7,127 bases of DNA from Rickettsiales bacterium. Lineage in GTDB: Bacteria; Pseudomonadota; Alphaproteobacteria; Rickettsiales; UBA1997. Under the pieces are notes generated by a model. It saw only the letters and a list, made by a program, of their open reading frames with translations, searched no databases and had not been told where the DNA came from. The position numbers and the translations under genes are program-made. The stretch is taken from contig CANGQE010000069.1 of assembly GCA_947455845.1 (NCBI GenBank), positions 1 to 7,127 of the forward strand, written 5' to 3'. This document shows, piece after piece, positions 1-5,396 of the stretch (positions within the stretch are counted from its first letter, which is position 1; each line of letters opens with the position of its first letter).

Positions 1-1461
1 AGTAATCTAGTTATAGCGGATTCTGACGGTTCTACAGCAGCACATAAAGCTGTTCAAGGTGGTCACGCTAATGTGATTGAAGCTTTAAAAGAGTTGGGAG
101 TTAGTCCACATGATTTAAATCTTGAGAATGATGAGAAATATACACCGATGGAATGGGCAATTCTTGTCGATAGTAAAAGTCTTGTTTTAGCGCTGGGTGA
201 AGCGGGTGTTAGAGATCAGCATATTAATCTTCAGGATAGCGAAGGAGATACTCCGATACATTTAGCAGCAATAGAAAATCGCGCCGAGTTAATTACAATA
301 TTGAAGGATTTAGGAGCGGACTTAAACAAAAGAAACAACTACGAAGATGCTGCAATACATAGGGCTATTAATAGTGGTTTTGTAGATGTGGTCGAGGCTT
401 TAGCTAACTCTGGCGCTGATTTAACCTTAGCTAATAAAGATGGTAAAACCCCTCTTGATCTAGCTATTGAAGGAAAAATGGTAGACATAGTTACAGTTTT
501 AGGAAATTTTGGTGTTGATCTTCAGAGTCCTTTAATGAAGGCCATTAATCAGGCAAATAGGGATGTTATTAAAGTTCTTGGCGATGCCGGAGTGGATTTA
601 AATCAGGAAGATGAAAATGGTCGCAGCTTAGTTTATAACGTGTTGCGAAATGTCAGTGAAGAAGATCGTCGTTATGGAAGAGGGTCGGATGAAAATATGA
701 AAAGAGCCACGGCCTTAATTAAGGCAGGGGCTAATATTAATTACATAAATAAGAAGGGTGACAGACCAATGCACCTAGCTGTTCGTGACATAAATCTAAG
801 TGCTTTTAACATGTTGGCTATTTTGGGAGCTGATTCTAATCAGGAAGATAAGGATGGATATACGCCAACTTATTTAGCAGCACATCTGGGGATCATAAGT
901 ATTCTTCACCACGTTGAGTTAAATAGGCCAATAAATGATCAAGGTCACACGCTATTAGCTCAAGCCATTATAAGAAAAGATAATAATGCTACTAGAAATT
1001 TACTGAATGCGGGAAGTTCGTTTGGTGGTAATTATCTCAGTTACGCTGCTTATTACGGTACTACAGAAATAGTTGAAACTCTACTAAGTAAAAAAGTTAA
1101 TATTAACGCTGCGGATGCAAATGGTGCAACGGCTCTTCACTATGCGGCTAAGAAAAATAATCTGCCAATGATGAAATATTTGCGTGATCGCGGTGCAGTT
1201 GATTTGAAGGATGCCGATGGTAAATTGCCCAGAGATTTTCTTTCAGAACGCAATAAGACTAAAGAAGAGATGGAAAATTTTTCCAAAGATATAAAAAAGA
1301 AAATAGCGGCCTTACCAAAAGTTGTGCCGCCATCTTCAGCATCACATGTGGTTGCCGAAGTTGTTACTAACATGGTTACGCCTAAGGGTGAACCTTCGCA
1401 CAATCCTAGTCCAAACTATATTCAGGTAGTAAATGACAATGACAAGAACCATAGAATCTAA
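1..1461 (+). CDS. Large ankyrin-repeat protein, 5' end missing
   Basis: The reading frame is open from base 1 to a TAA at 1459-1461, giving 486 visible residues; the true start lies left of the window. A GTG at 73 is inside an ankyrin repeat already under way (DSDGSTAAHKAVQGGHANV just before it), so it is not the start. About 12 ankyrin-type units of roughly 33 residues follow one another, with recognisable TPIHLAA, TPLDLAI and TALHYAA helix starts and LGADLN or AGVDLN loop ends. Unit 7 carries an insertion (EEDRRYGRGSDEN) and units 6, 10 and 11 are divergent or short. The last ~65 residues are not ankyrin: a charged helical stretch (KTKEEMENFSKDIKKK) and then a Pro/Ser-rich polar tail. Ankyrin arrays bind proteins; in intracellular alphaproteobacteria many are secreted effectors, but no secretion signal can be proven here. 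No signal peptide or membrane segment is visible in the part seen. Confidence 0.9.
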   Translation, partial: SNLVIADSDGSTAAHKAVQGGHANVIEALKELGVSPHDLNLENDEKYTPMEWAILVDSKSLVLALGEAGVRDQHINLQDSEGDTPIHLAAIENRAELITILKDLGADLNKRNNYEDAAIHRAINSGFVDVVEALANSGADLTLANKDGKTPLDLAIEGKMVDIVTVLGNFGVDLQSPLMKAINQANRDVIKVLGDAGVDLNQEDENGRSLVYNVLRNVSEEDRRYGRGSDENMKRATALIKAGANINYINKKGDRPMHLAVRDINLSAFNMLAILGADSNQEDKDGYTPTYLAAHLGIISILHHVELNRPINDQGHTLLAQAIIRKDNNATRNLLNAGSSFGGNYLSYAAYYGTTEIVETLLSKKVNINAADANGATALHYAAKKNNLPMMKYLRDRGAVDLKDADGKLPRDFLSERNKTKEEMENFSKDIKKKIAALPKVVPPSSASHVVAEVVTNMVTPKGEPSHNPSPNYIQVVNDNDKNHRI

Positions 1462-1473
1462 TTTACTTCAGCT

Positions 1474-1511
1474 TAGGCACTGTTAGCTAATTAATTAGCT
1501 AACAGTGCCTA
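1474..1511. repeat. Perfect 38-bp palindrome between the ankyrin genes
   Basis: Bases 1474-1511 read identically on both strands; the half-site is TAGGCACTGTTAGCTAATT and the centre lies between 1492 and 1493. It starts 13 bp after the stop of the first ankyrin gene. As RNA it could form a stem of about 17 bp with a 4-nt loop and so could act as a terminator in either direction. However, no long T-run follows on the + strand (AGTAACTAGAATTTTAG), so a classical Rho-independent terminator is only one option. A binding site for a dimeric protein or a dispersed palindromic element are others. Confidence 0.7.
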
Positions 1512-1555
1512 GTAACTAGAATTTTAGCCTACTTCCAGTAATAATTTGTTAATAA

Positions 1556-2146
1556 ATGCTAACCAATAAGAGAGTAACTTCATTTCTTAGTGCTGCTCAA
1601 CATGGCGACATTGAGGGCTTAAGACGCTATTTAGACCCTGATGAAGGCACTAAAGGAAATGTTAACGCTACTAATAGTTCGGGTGAAACTGCTCTGATTC
1701 AGGCTGCTAAAAACAACCGAAATGAGGCCGTTGAATTTCTTTTGAATCAGGAAGGAGTGGAAGTTGACATTGCTGCTAATAATAAATTTGCTGCAATTCA
1801 TTATGCTGTGCATCAGGGATATTTTGAAATAGCGGAACAGTTAGTCGCAAAAGATCAAAGCATTGTTCATAGTAAGTCGGAAAGAAATTGGGAGCCGCTA
1901 CATTTTGCGGTTTTTGGAGGGTATTTTCAAATTGCTAAATTTTTAATTAGCAAAGGTGCTGATGTTAATGCAGTAGCGATCAATGATGGGGGTGAAGAGT
2001 TACGGATGTCGGATCTTACTGATGATTCTGAAATAATAGACTTGATCAATTCACAAATGTCATCGTCACCGCTTAGTCTGTCTAGGGTTTCTAGTGCAGA
2101 GCAGCTTGTAGGAATGGGGCGATTGGTTGGGGAAGGGCGTAAATAA
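1556..2146 (+). CDS. Small ankyrin-repeat protein
   Basis: A 196-residue protein starting at ATG 1556. The first helix pair of an ankyrin fold begins almost at once (residues ~8-27, TSFLSAAQHGDIEGLRRYL), so little if anything is missing. Further units lie at about 37-66 (SSGETALIQAAKNN), 70-99 (FAAIHYAVHQGYFEIAEQL) and 110-140 (WEPLHFAVFGGYFQIAKFL, ending GADVNAV), with a partial unit to ~166. The C-terminus (~168-196) is a Ser-rich, Gly- and basic-residue tail ending GEGRK. There is no signal peptide or membrane helix. No clear Shine-Dalgarno sequence precedes the ATG. It lies 94 bp after the larger ankyrin gene on the same strand, separated by the 38-bp palindrome, so it may be transcribed separately. 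A protein-binding role, possibly in the host, is inferred from the fold and context only. Confidence 0.85.
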   Translation: MLTNKRVTSFLSAAQHGDIEGLRRYLDPDEGTKGNVNATNSSGETALIQAAKNNRNEAVEFLLNQEGVEVDIAANNKFAAIHYAVHQGYFEIAEQLVAKDQSIVHSKSERNWEPLHFAVFGGYFQIAKFLISKGADVNAVAINDGGEELRMSDLTDDSEIIDLINSQMSSSPLSLSRVSSAEQLVGMGRLVGEGRK

Positions 2147-2174
2147 TTTTTTTAAATGGTGATTTCGAGACAAC

Positions 2175-2273
2175 CCGCTGGTCGAGAGGAGTCGAGACCT
2201 ACCAGAAGTTTACGCTTAATTTCTTAGCCAGTAGACTAATCTCAGGTAGGTCTCGACTCCGCTCGACCAGCGG
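2175..2273. repeat. GC-rich inverted repeat, 29-bp arms, 41-nt loop
   Basis: The left arm 2175-2203 (begins CCGCTGGTCGAG, ends CGAGACCTACC) is the reverse complement of the right arm 2245-2273 (begins GGTAGGTCTCGACTCC, ends CGACCAGCGG). The one mismatch is A2187 against G2261. The 41-nt loop is AT-rich. The arms are strikingly GC-rich for this sequence. It fills most of the 135-bp space between the converging small ankyrin gene and gap, so it may block transcription from both sides. No T-run directly follows either arm, so a standard terminator is not assured; a dispersed palindromic element (MITE or REP-like) fits equally well. No gene was seen in 2147-2281. Confidence 0.8.
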
Positions 2274-2281
2274 ATGAATTA

Positions 2282-3286
2282 TTACTTAATCAAACTAGTC
2301 ACATCCAACATTCTCAAAGAAAATGCCCATTCATTATCGTACCAAGAAGCAACCTTAACAAAGTTACCGCCCATAACTTTAGTTTGAGTAGTGTCGAAGC
2401 AAGAGCTGAAACCGGTATGGTTGAAGTCTATTGAAACCAAAGGTTCGTCAACAATTTGCAATACTTGCGCCATGGTTCCGACGGCTGATTTTCTTACAAC
2501 GTCATTTACTTCAGCAACGCTAGTTTCTCTTTTAGCGATGAAGTTTAGGTCAACCATTGAAACATTGGCAGTAGGAACGCGAATCGCGCCGCCATCTAAT
2601 TTTCCTTTTAATTCCGGTAAAACCAAACCAATGGCTTTAGCAGCTCCAGTCGAAGTTGGAATCATTGACATGGCACAAGCTCTGGCACGGCGCAGATCTT
2701 TATGAGCATTATCAACGATATTTTGGTCGTTAGTGTAAGCGTGAATTGTGGTCATAAAACCTTTCTCAATACCGATGGCATCATTAAGGGCTTTAGCAAT
2801 TGGAGCTAGGCAGTTAGTGGTGCAAGAGCCGACTGAAATTACTTTATCATCGGCATTAAGTTCTGATTCATTGACTCCGAAGACGATAGTCTTAACTGAA
2901 TCTTCTTTGGCGGGAGCAGAGATAATTACTTTTTTAGCACCTGATTCAATATGTTGGTAAGCATCTTTATATTGGGTGAAAGCGCCTGTGCATTCAAGAA
3001 CGACATCAATTTTTAAATCAGCCCAAGGTAATTTTTTTGGATCTCTTTCGGCAATAAGTTGAACTTTTTTTCCGTCAATTATTAAAGAATTTTCACCAAC
3101 TTCAACTGACTTAGTGAAGCGTCCATGAATTGAATCATATTTAAGCAAATGCTTTTGTGTTTCTGAGGGAGCTGATCCGTTAACTGCTACAAGCTCGATG
3201 TTGGAATATCTAGGATCTTCAAAAATTGCACGGGTAACACAGCGGCCGATTCTTCCTAGGCCGTTAATAGCAACGCGAATAGTCAT
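2282..3286 (-). CDS. gap: Glyceraldehyde-3-phosphate dehydrogenase, likely NADP-using
   Basis: A full-length 334-residue type I GAPDH, which interconverts glyceraldehyde-3-phosphate and 1,3-bisphosphoglycerate in central carbon metabolism in the cytosol. The Rossmann loop NGLGRIGR is at residues 8-15, the catalytic motif SCTTNC at 154-159 (Cys155), the assisting His at 182 (TTIHAYT), the SMIPTSTGAAKA phosphate-site stretch at 207-218, and the WYDNEW C-terminal motif at 315-320. The start ATG leads directly into the first strand (TIRVAING). Two cofactor-selecting places differ from NAD enzymes. After the second strand, VAVNG stands where NAD enzymes have VAVND (the Asp that holds the adenosine ribose). 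DNAH at 192-195 stands where NAD enzymes have DLPH. Both changes are of the kind seen in NADP-using GAPDHs, which often run in the gluconeogenic direction. It lies 28 bp downstream of the ialB-like gene on the same strand, so the two are probably one operon. No strong Shine-Dalgarno is visible. Confidence 0.96.
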   Translation of the reverse strand: MTIRVAINGLGRIGRCVTRAIFEDPRYSNIELVAVNGSAPSETQKHLLKYDSIHGRFTKSVEVGENSLIIDGKKVQLIAERDPKKLPWADLKIDVVLECTGAFTQYKDAYQHIESGAKKVIISAPAKEDSVKTIVFGVNESELNADDKVISVGSCTTNCLAPIAKALNDAIGIEKGFMTTIHAYTNDQNIVDNAHKDLRRARACAMSMIPTSTGAAKAIGLVLPELKGKLDGGAIRVPTANVSMVDLNFIAKRETSVAEVNDVVRKSAVGTMAQVLQIVDEPLVSIDFNHTGFSSCFDTTQTKVMGGNFVKVASWYDNEWAFSLRMLDVTSLIK

Positions 3287-3314
3287 GGTTTTATTGATTT
3301 ATTGTTAAGGGAGG

Positions 3315-3827
3315 CTACTTCGAAATTCTGGAATTATAATAGCTAAGAGCATTTCTAAAATCTTTCAAACTAATCTTAGCTGTTACTTCTTTTTCAGCAC
3401 TGCGCACGTTAAAACGTAGGTACAAAAAGTCACCATTTTTCATTTCGCGGTAAAGGGTGTTTTTTTGTTCATCATCAAGAGGAATTAATCCGAAATCTTT
3501 TTGAGACAAAGTGCGGGAAAGAATTAAGTTATTTCTGTCAACGCGAATTTTTACGAAGCTTCCAACTTGAGCTTGTGGAATAACAACAAAAAGTTGACTA
3601 AGATATTTAACGGTAGGTTCAATTGTGATGACTGAAGTATTGTCATAAAATTTGGAGGCAACTTTGCAGTGAGCTAAGTCCATCATGGCATCAATTTCGC
3701 AGAAAACTTTCCAGTCGCCAAAGGTTTTCTCTTCGTTTTGAATATCGATTATTTCACTGTGAGCAAGATTAAAACTTGTTAGCTGAAAAAACGTCGCTAA
3801 AAAAAATCCAAAAAAAATTTTTTTCAT
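3315..3827 (-). CDS. IalB-family exported protein
   Basis: A 170-residue precursor with a clear Sec signal peptide: MKK, then a Phe/Leu-rich hydrophobic core (residues ~4-20) and a likely cleavage after AHS (22-24). The mature part opens with the hallmark of the invasion-associated locus B (IalB) family, FGDWKVFCE at 36-44, and has a second Cys at 54 (AHCKVAS) that would pair with Cys43 in the periplasm. The rest is a beta-rich domain with the family's IPxxQ-like stretch (VVIPQAQVGSFVKIRVD, 81-97). IalB was named from Bartonella, where it promotes erythrocyte invasion; homologues are common in alphaproteobacteria and most have no proven role, so I do not claim invasion here. The start is fixed by the signal peptide. 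Codons 2-10 contain long A and T runs. It is probably the first gene of an operon with gap. Its ATG directly abuts that of the divergent membrane protein. Confidence 0.85.
   Translation of the reverse strand: MKKIFFGFFLATFFQLTSFNLAHSEIIDIQNEEKTFGDWKVFCEIDAMMDLAHCKVASKFYDNTSVITIEPTVKYLSQLFVVIPQAQVGSFVKIRVDRNNLILSRTLSQKDFGLIPLDDEQKNTLYREMKNGDFLYLRFNVRSAEKEVTAKISLKDFRNALSYYNSRISK
3799..3824. repeat. A8 / A8T7 homopolymer tract in the ialB-like signal peptide
   Basis: On the + strand there are eight A (3799-3806), TCC, eight A (3810-3817) and then seven T (3818-3824), ending at the CATATG start hexamer. These are codons 2-10 of the ialB-like gene, encoding KKIFFGFFL. Phased A and T runs of this kind are intrinsically bent and may form part of the promoter for the divergent + strand gene. 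Homopolymers of eight bases can also slip, and a one-base change here would put the signal peptide out of frame. Confidence 0.6.
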
Positions 3828-4133
3828 ATGAGTTTTATTTATTTGTTAATCTACGGGTTATTGATTTTTCTGTGTCTAGCCGGTTTGTGCGGGCTATTTC
3901 TTTTCAAGGAATATATCAGGAAAATTTCTTGTCTATCAGTTTCCTACAGTAATTTTTTAATTCTGATTATTTTGCTATCCTTGAAGAGTGTAAGATTAAA
4001 CGAGGTGCTGGTGATAATGGTTAGTATTCTGGCGATCTTTTCAGTAAACCTGTTAATCGGAATCGGAATCGCCAGAAATATTGCTGAAGCGCAAATGGAA
4101 GAAAGCGAGAGAAAGCTTAAAAAAGCGTCCTAA
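3828..4133 (+). CDS. Small three-helix membrane protein, NuoK/MnhC-like
   Basis: A 101-residue protein with three predicted membrane helices (about residues 3-26, 35-53 and 58-82) and a charged C-terminal tail (QMEESERKLKKAS). The order of features recalls the NuoK/MnhC (MrpC) subunit family: a first helix ending in GLCGLFLF, a basic loop (KEYIRK), a second helix with CLSVSYSNFLILI comparable to the GLxLLSNAVNLLI helix of MnhC, and a third long helix ending in a basic residue. The conserved membrane glutamates of NuoK are absent, so MnhC is the nearer match; both are resemblance by eye, not proof. If correct it would be part of a cation/proton antiporter whose other subunits are not in this window. 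The ATG immediately follows the divergent ialB-like start codon, with no Shine-Dalgarno visible. The stop overlaps the 59-residue gene on the other strand by 4 bp. Confidence 0.65.
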   Translation: MSFIYLLIYGLLIFLCLAGLCGLFLFKEYIRKISCLSVSYSNFLILIILLSLKSVRLNEVLVIMVSILAIFSVNLLIGIGIARNIAEAQMEESERKLKKAS

Positions 4134-4309
4134 ACATTATCAAGTTTAAGATGAACAGCTTCGTTTTTTGGTCTTAATTCTGACATTAATTTCTTTCTAA
4201 GAGCTGCGGTGTGATTCTCGATTTGGTCAAGAATATCAAGGATTTGAAGTGCTTCTTGAGACAAGCTGTTGAGATTATCTTGCTCTTGAGCTGCTGGTTT
4301 GATTTGCAT
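4130..4309 (-). CDS. Small helical protein of 59 residues, unknown
   Basis: On the - strand an ATG at 4309-4307 opens a 59-residue frame ending in TAG at 4132-4130. The protein begins MQIKPAAQEQDNLNSLSQEA and continues with a heptad-like helical stretch (residues ~14-45, with LQILDILDQIENHTAALRKKL), then a polar end (PKNEAVHLKLDNV). Composition is that of a real soluble protein: many Gln, Glu, Leu and Ala, no Cys and no Trp. This is why I prefer it to the longer overlapping frame 4377-4186 on the same strand, which has an unlikely composition. The stop overlaps the stop of the convergent membrane-protein gene by 4 bp (CTAA). A TACAAT sequence about 14 bp before the ATG could be a -10 element, but I see no good -35. 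I do not recognise a family; a coiled-coil partner or regulator is possible. Confidence 0.55.
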   Translation of the reverse strand: MQIKPAAQEQDNLNSLSQEALQILDILDQIENHTAALRKKLMSELRPKNEAVHLKLDNV

Positions 4310-4439
4310 AAATCTGCTAAAAATATTGTAGGAAAAAACATTAAAATAACAGTCTTTAGGTTTTGTTGAGATGTCAAATATTTTTTAAAAAAATCTGTAT
4401 CTTATTTCAGCTTGGGATTGGGTAATAATCCAGTGTTCG

Positions 4440-4470
4440 AATAGATCCTGAAACAAGTTCAGGATCTATT
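4440..4470. repeat. Short palindrome (13-bp stem, 5-nt loop) after the kinase gene
   Basis: AATAGATCCTGAA (4440-4452) and TTCAGGATCTATT (4458-4470) are perfect reverse complements around the loop ACAAG. The right arm ends 2 bp from the stop of the histidine kinase on the - strand. It would form a strong RNA hairpin after the kinase message, but no T-run follows on that strand. The core TCCTGAAACAAGTTCAGGA resembles a short palindrome that I know to be dispersed in many alphaproteobacterial and other genomes. It could therefore be a mobile or dispersed repeat that also serves as a terminator. The spacer 4310-4439 holds no other feature I can support. Confidence 0.65.
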
Positions 4471-4472
4471 GC

Positions 4473-5246
4473 TTAACGAGAAAATGGAAATCTTAACTTC
4501 ATCTCAGTGCCATGGCTAATTTTTGATTTAACCTCAATTGTACCGCCTTGTAGCTCAACCAAATGTTTAGTAATCGGCAGGCCTAGACCAAAAGAATCTA
4601 CTACGCCTGAATTAGGATTGGGGATTGTTTGATATTTTTGGAAAGCAACCTCAGCTTGCTCAGGAGTCATGCCAAAGCCTTGATCACTTACGGATATTTC
4701 TAAAAAGTTATCGTAAGTTTTTTTGCAAATAATTTTTATCTCGCTGCCGCAATGGCTATATTTTATCGCGTTGGAAATTAGGTTACTTAGAACTTGTTTC
4801 ATTCTTTTGGCATCAAGATTAATCAAGCCAACATTGTCAGAAATTTCAGTTTTAATAGATACGCCTCGGGCTAGGGAATAGTCGTGATTTAATCGGGCAG
4901 ATCTTTTGATCGCATCAGCGATGTTAATTTCTTTACTTAAATCTACCGAAAAATTTCCTGACAGAATTTGAGTAACATCAAGCAGATCATGAATTAATTC
5001 ATTCATATCAAGAGCTACCTGCAGGATTTCGTCAGCATAGTTCAGGCATTCTTTTTGTGATTGTGGATTAAGAATTTCTTCCTGCAAAATATTGGTAAAG
5101 CCAAGAATAGCATTGAGCGGAGTTTTTAATTCATGCGTAATAGCAGATAAAAACTCATTAGCATAAAATTGCTGTGAAGGTCTGTGGCGAAGGTCATTGG
5201 CTGGAGTTGGAGCGACTAAAGGTTCTGCAAATTGAGCTACTTTCAT
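4473..5246 (-). CDS. Soluble sensor-less histidine kinase (HisKA + HATPase_c)
   Basis: A 257-residue two-component histidine kinase. The HisKA domain starts near residue 30, with the phospho-acceptor His38 in ITHELKTPLNAILGF. The ATP-binding domain has the N box NLISNAIKYS (155-164), the G1 box DQGFGM (188-193), and the G2 box FGLGLPITKHLVE (219-231), and ends with the usual GTEMKLRFPF strand. All catalytic motifs are intact. Before the H box there are only ~30 polar residues: no membrane helix, PAS, GAF or receiver domain, so any input must come from a partner protein or another kinase. The H-box wording is like that of alphaproteobacterial PleC/DivJ/PdhS-type kinases, but I cannot assign it to one of these. 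No response regulator lies in the window, so it is an orphan here. It is divergent from the gene at 5397 across a 150-bp AT-rich spacer. Confidence 0.93.
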   Translation of the reverse strand: MKVAQFAEPLVAPTPANDLRHRPSQQFYANEFLSAITHELKTPLNAILGFTNILQEEILNPQSQKECLNYADEILQVALDMNELIHDLLDVTQILSGNFSVDLSKEINIADAIKRSARLNHDYSLARGVSIKTEISDNVGLINLDAKRMKQVLSNLISNAIKYSHCGSEIKIICKKTYDNFLEISVSDQGFGMTPEQAEVAFQKYQTIPNPNSGVVDSFGLGLPITKHLVELQGGTIEVKSKISHGTEMKLRFPFSR

Positions 5247-5306
5247 TTGTTGAATTTATTGTTTTAGAAAATAAACCAACTTGCAAAAGATACATAAGAA
5301 AAAAAT

Positions 5307-5328
5307 AATTCTACAAAAATACAGAATT
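5307..5328. promoter_or_regulatory. Dyad AATTCT-N10-AGAATT in a divergent promoter region
   Basis: The 150-bp spacer 5247-5396 between the kinase (-) and the FAD-protein-like gene (+) is very AT-rich and must hold both promoters. AATTCT (5307-5312) and AGAATT (5323-5328) form a 6-bp dyad 10 bp apart (one helical turn and a half between centres), a layout seen in operators of dimeric regulators. On the - strand TTGCAA, 17 bp, AACAAT could be a weak promoter for the kinase. None of this is more than a candidate, as short dyads arise easily in AT-rich DNA. Confidence 0.25.
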
Positions 5329-5396
5329 TGCTTTTTCCAAACAATCAGATCAATTTTACATCTTTATAGAAACTTTACTTTTTTCCAAAATATTGC

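Noticed and set aside
73..75. GTG as start of the first ankyrin gene
   Set aside because: The 24 codons before it are open and already encode an ankyrin unit, so the gene extends beyond the left edge.
1140..1403. - strand frame of 87 codons inside the first ankyrin gene
   Set aside because: Antisense to well-formed ankyrin and tail coding sequence; no recognisable features. The same applies to the - strand frames at 1631-1813 and 6131-6325.
1400..1600. One ankyrin gene split in two by a frameshift
   Set aside because: The first protein ends in a long non-ankyrin tail, 94 bp with a palindrome separate the two frames, and the second begins with its own N-terminal ankyrin cap-like helix. Two genes are more likely.
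2391..2960. Two + strand frames inside gap (2391-2705 and 2748-2960)
   Set aside because: They lie wholly within a clearly coding, conserved GAPDH gene on the other strand and have no protein-like motifs; they are shadows.
3828..3860. CtrA-type site (TTAA-N7-TTAA) before the ialB-like gene
   Set aside because: Only a near match (TTAA-N7-ATAA) in AT-rich coding sequence; expected by chance.
4186..4377. 63-residue frame on the - strand
   Set aside because: It overlaps the better 59-residue frame on the same strand. Its composition (Cys, Phe, Ile and Lys mixed without pattern) and lack of any domain suggest a chance frame.
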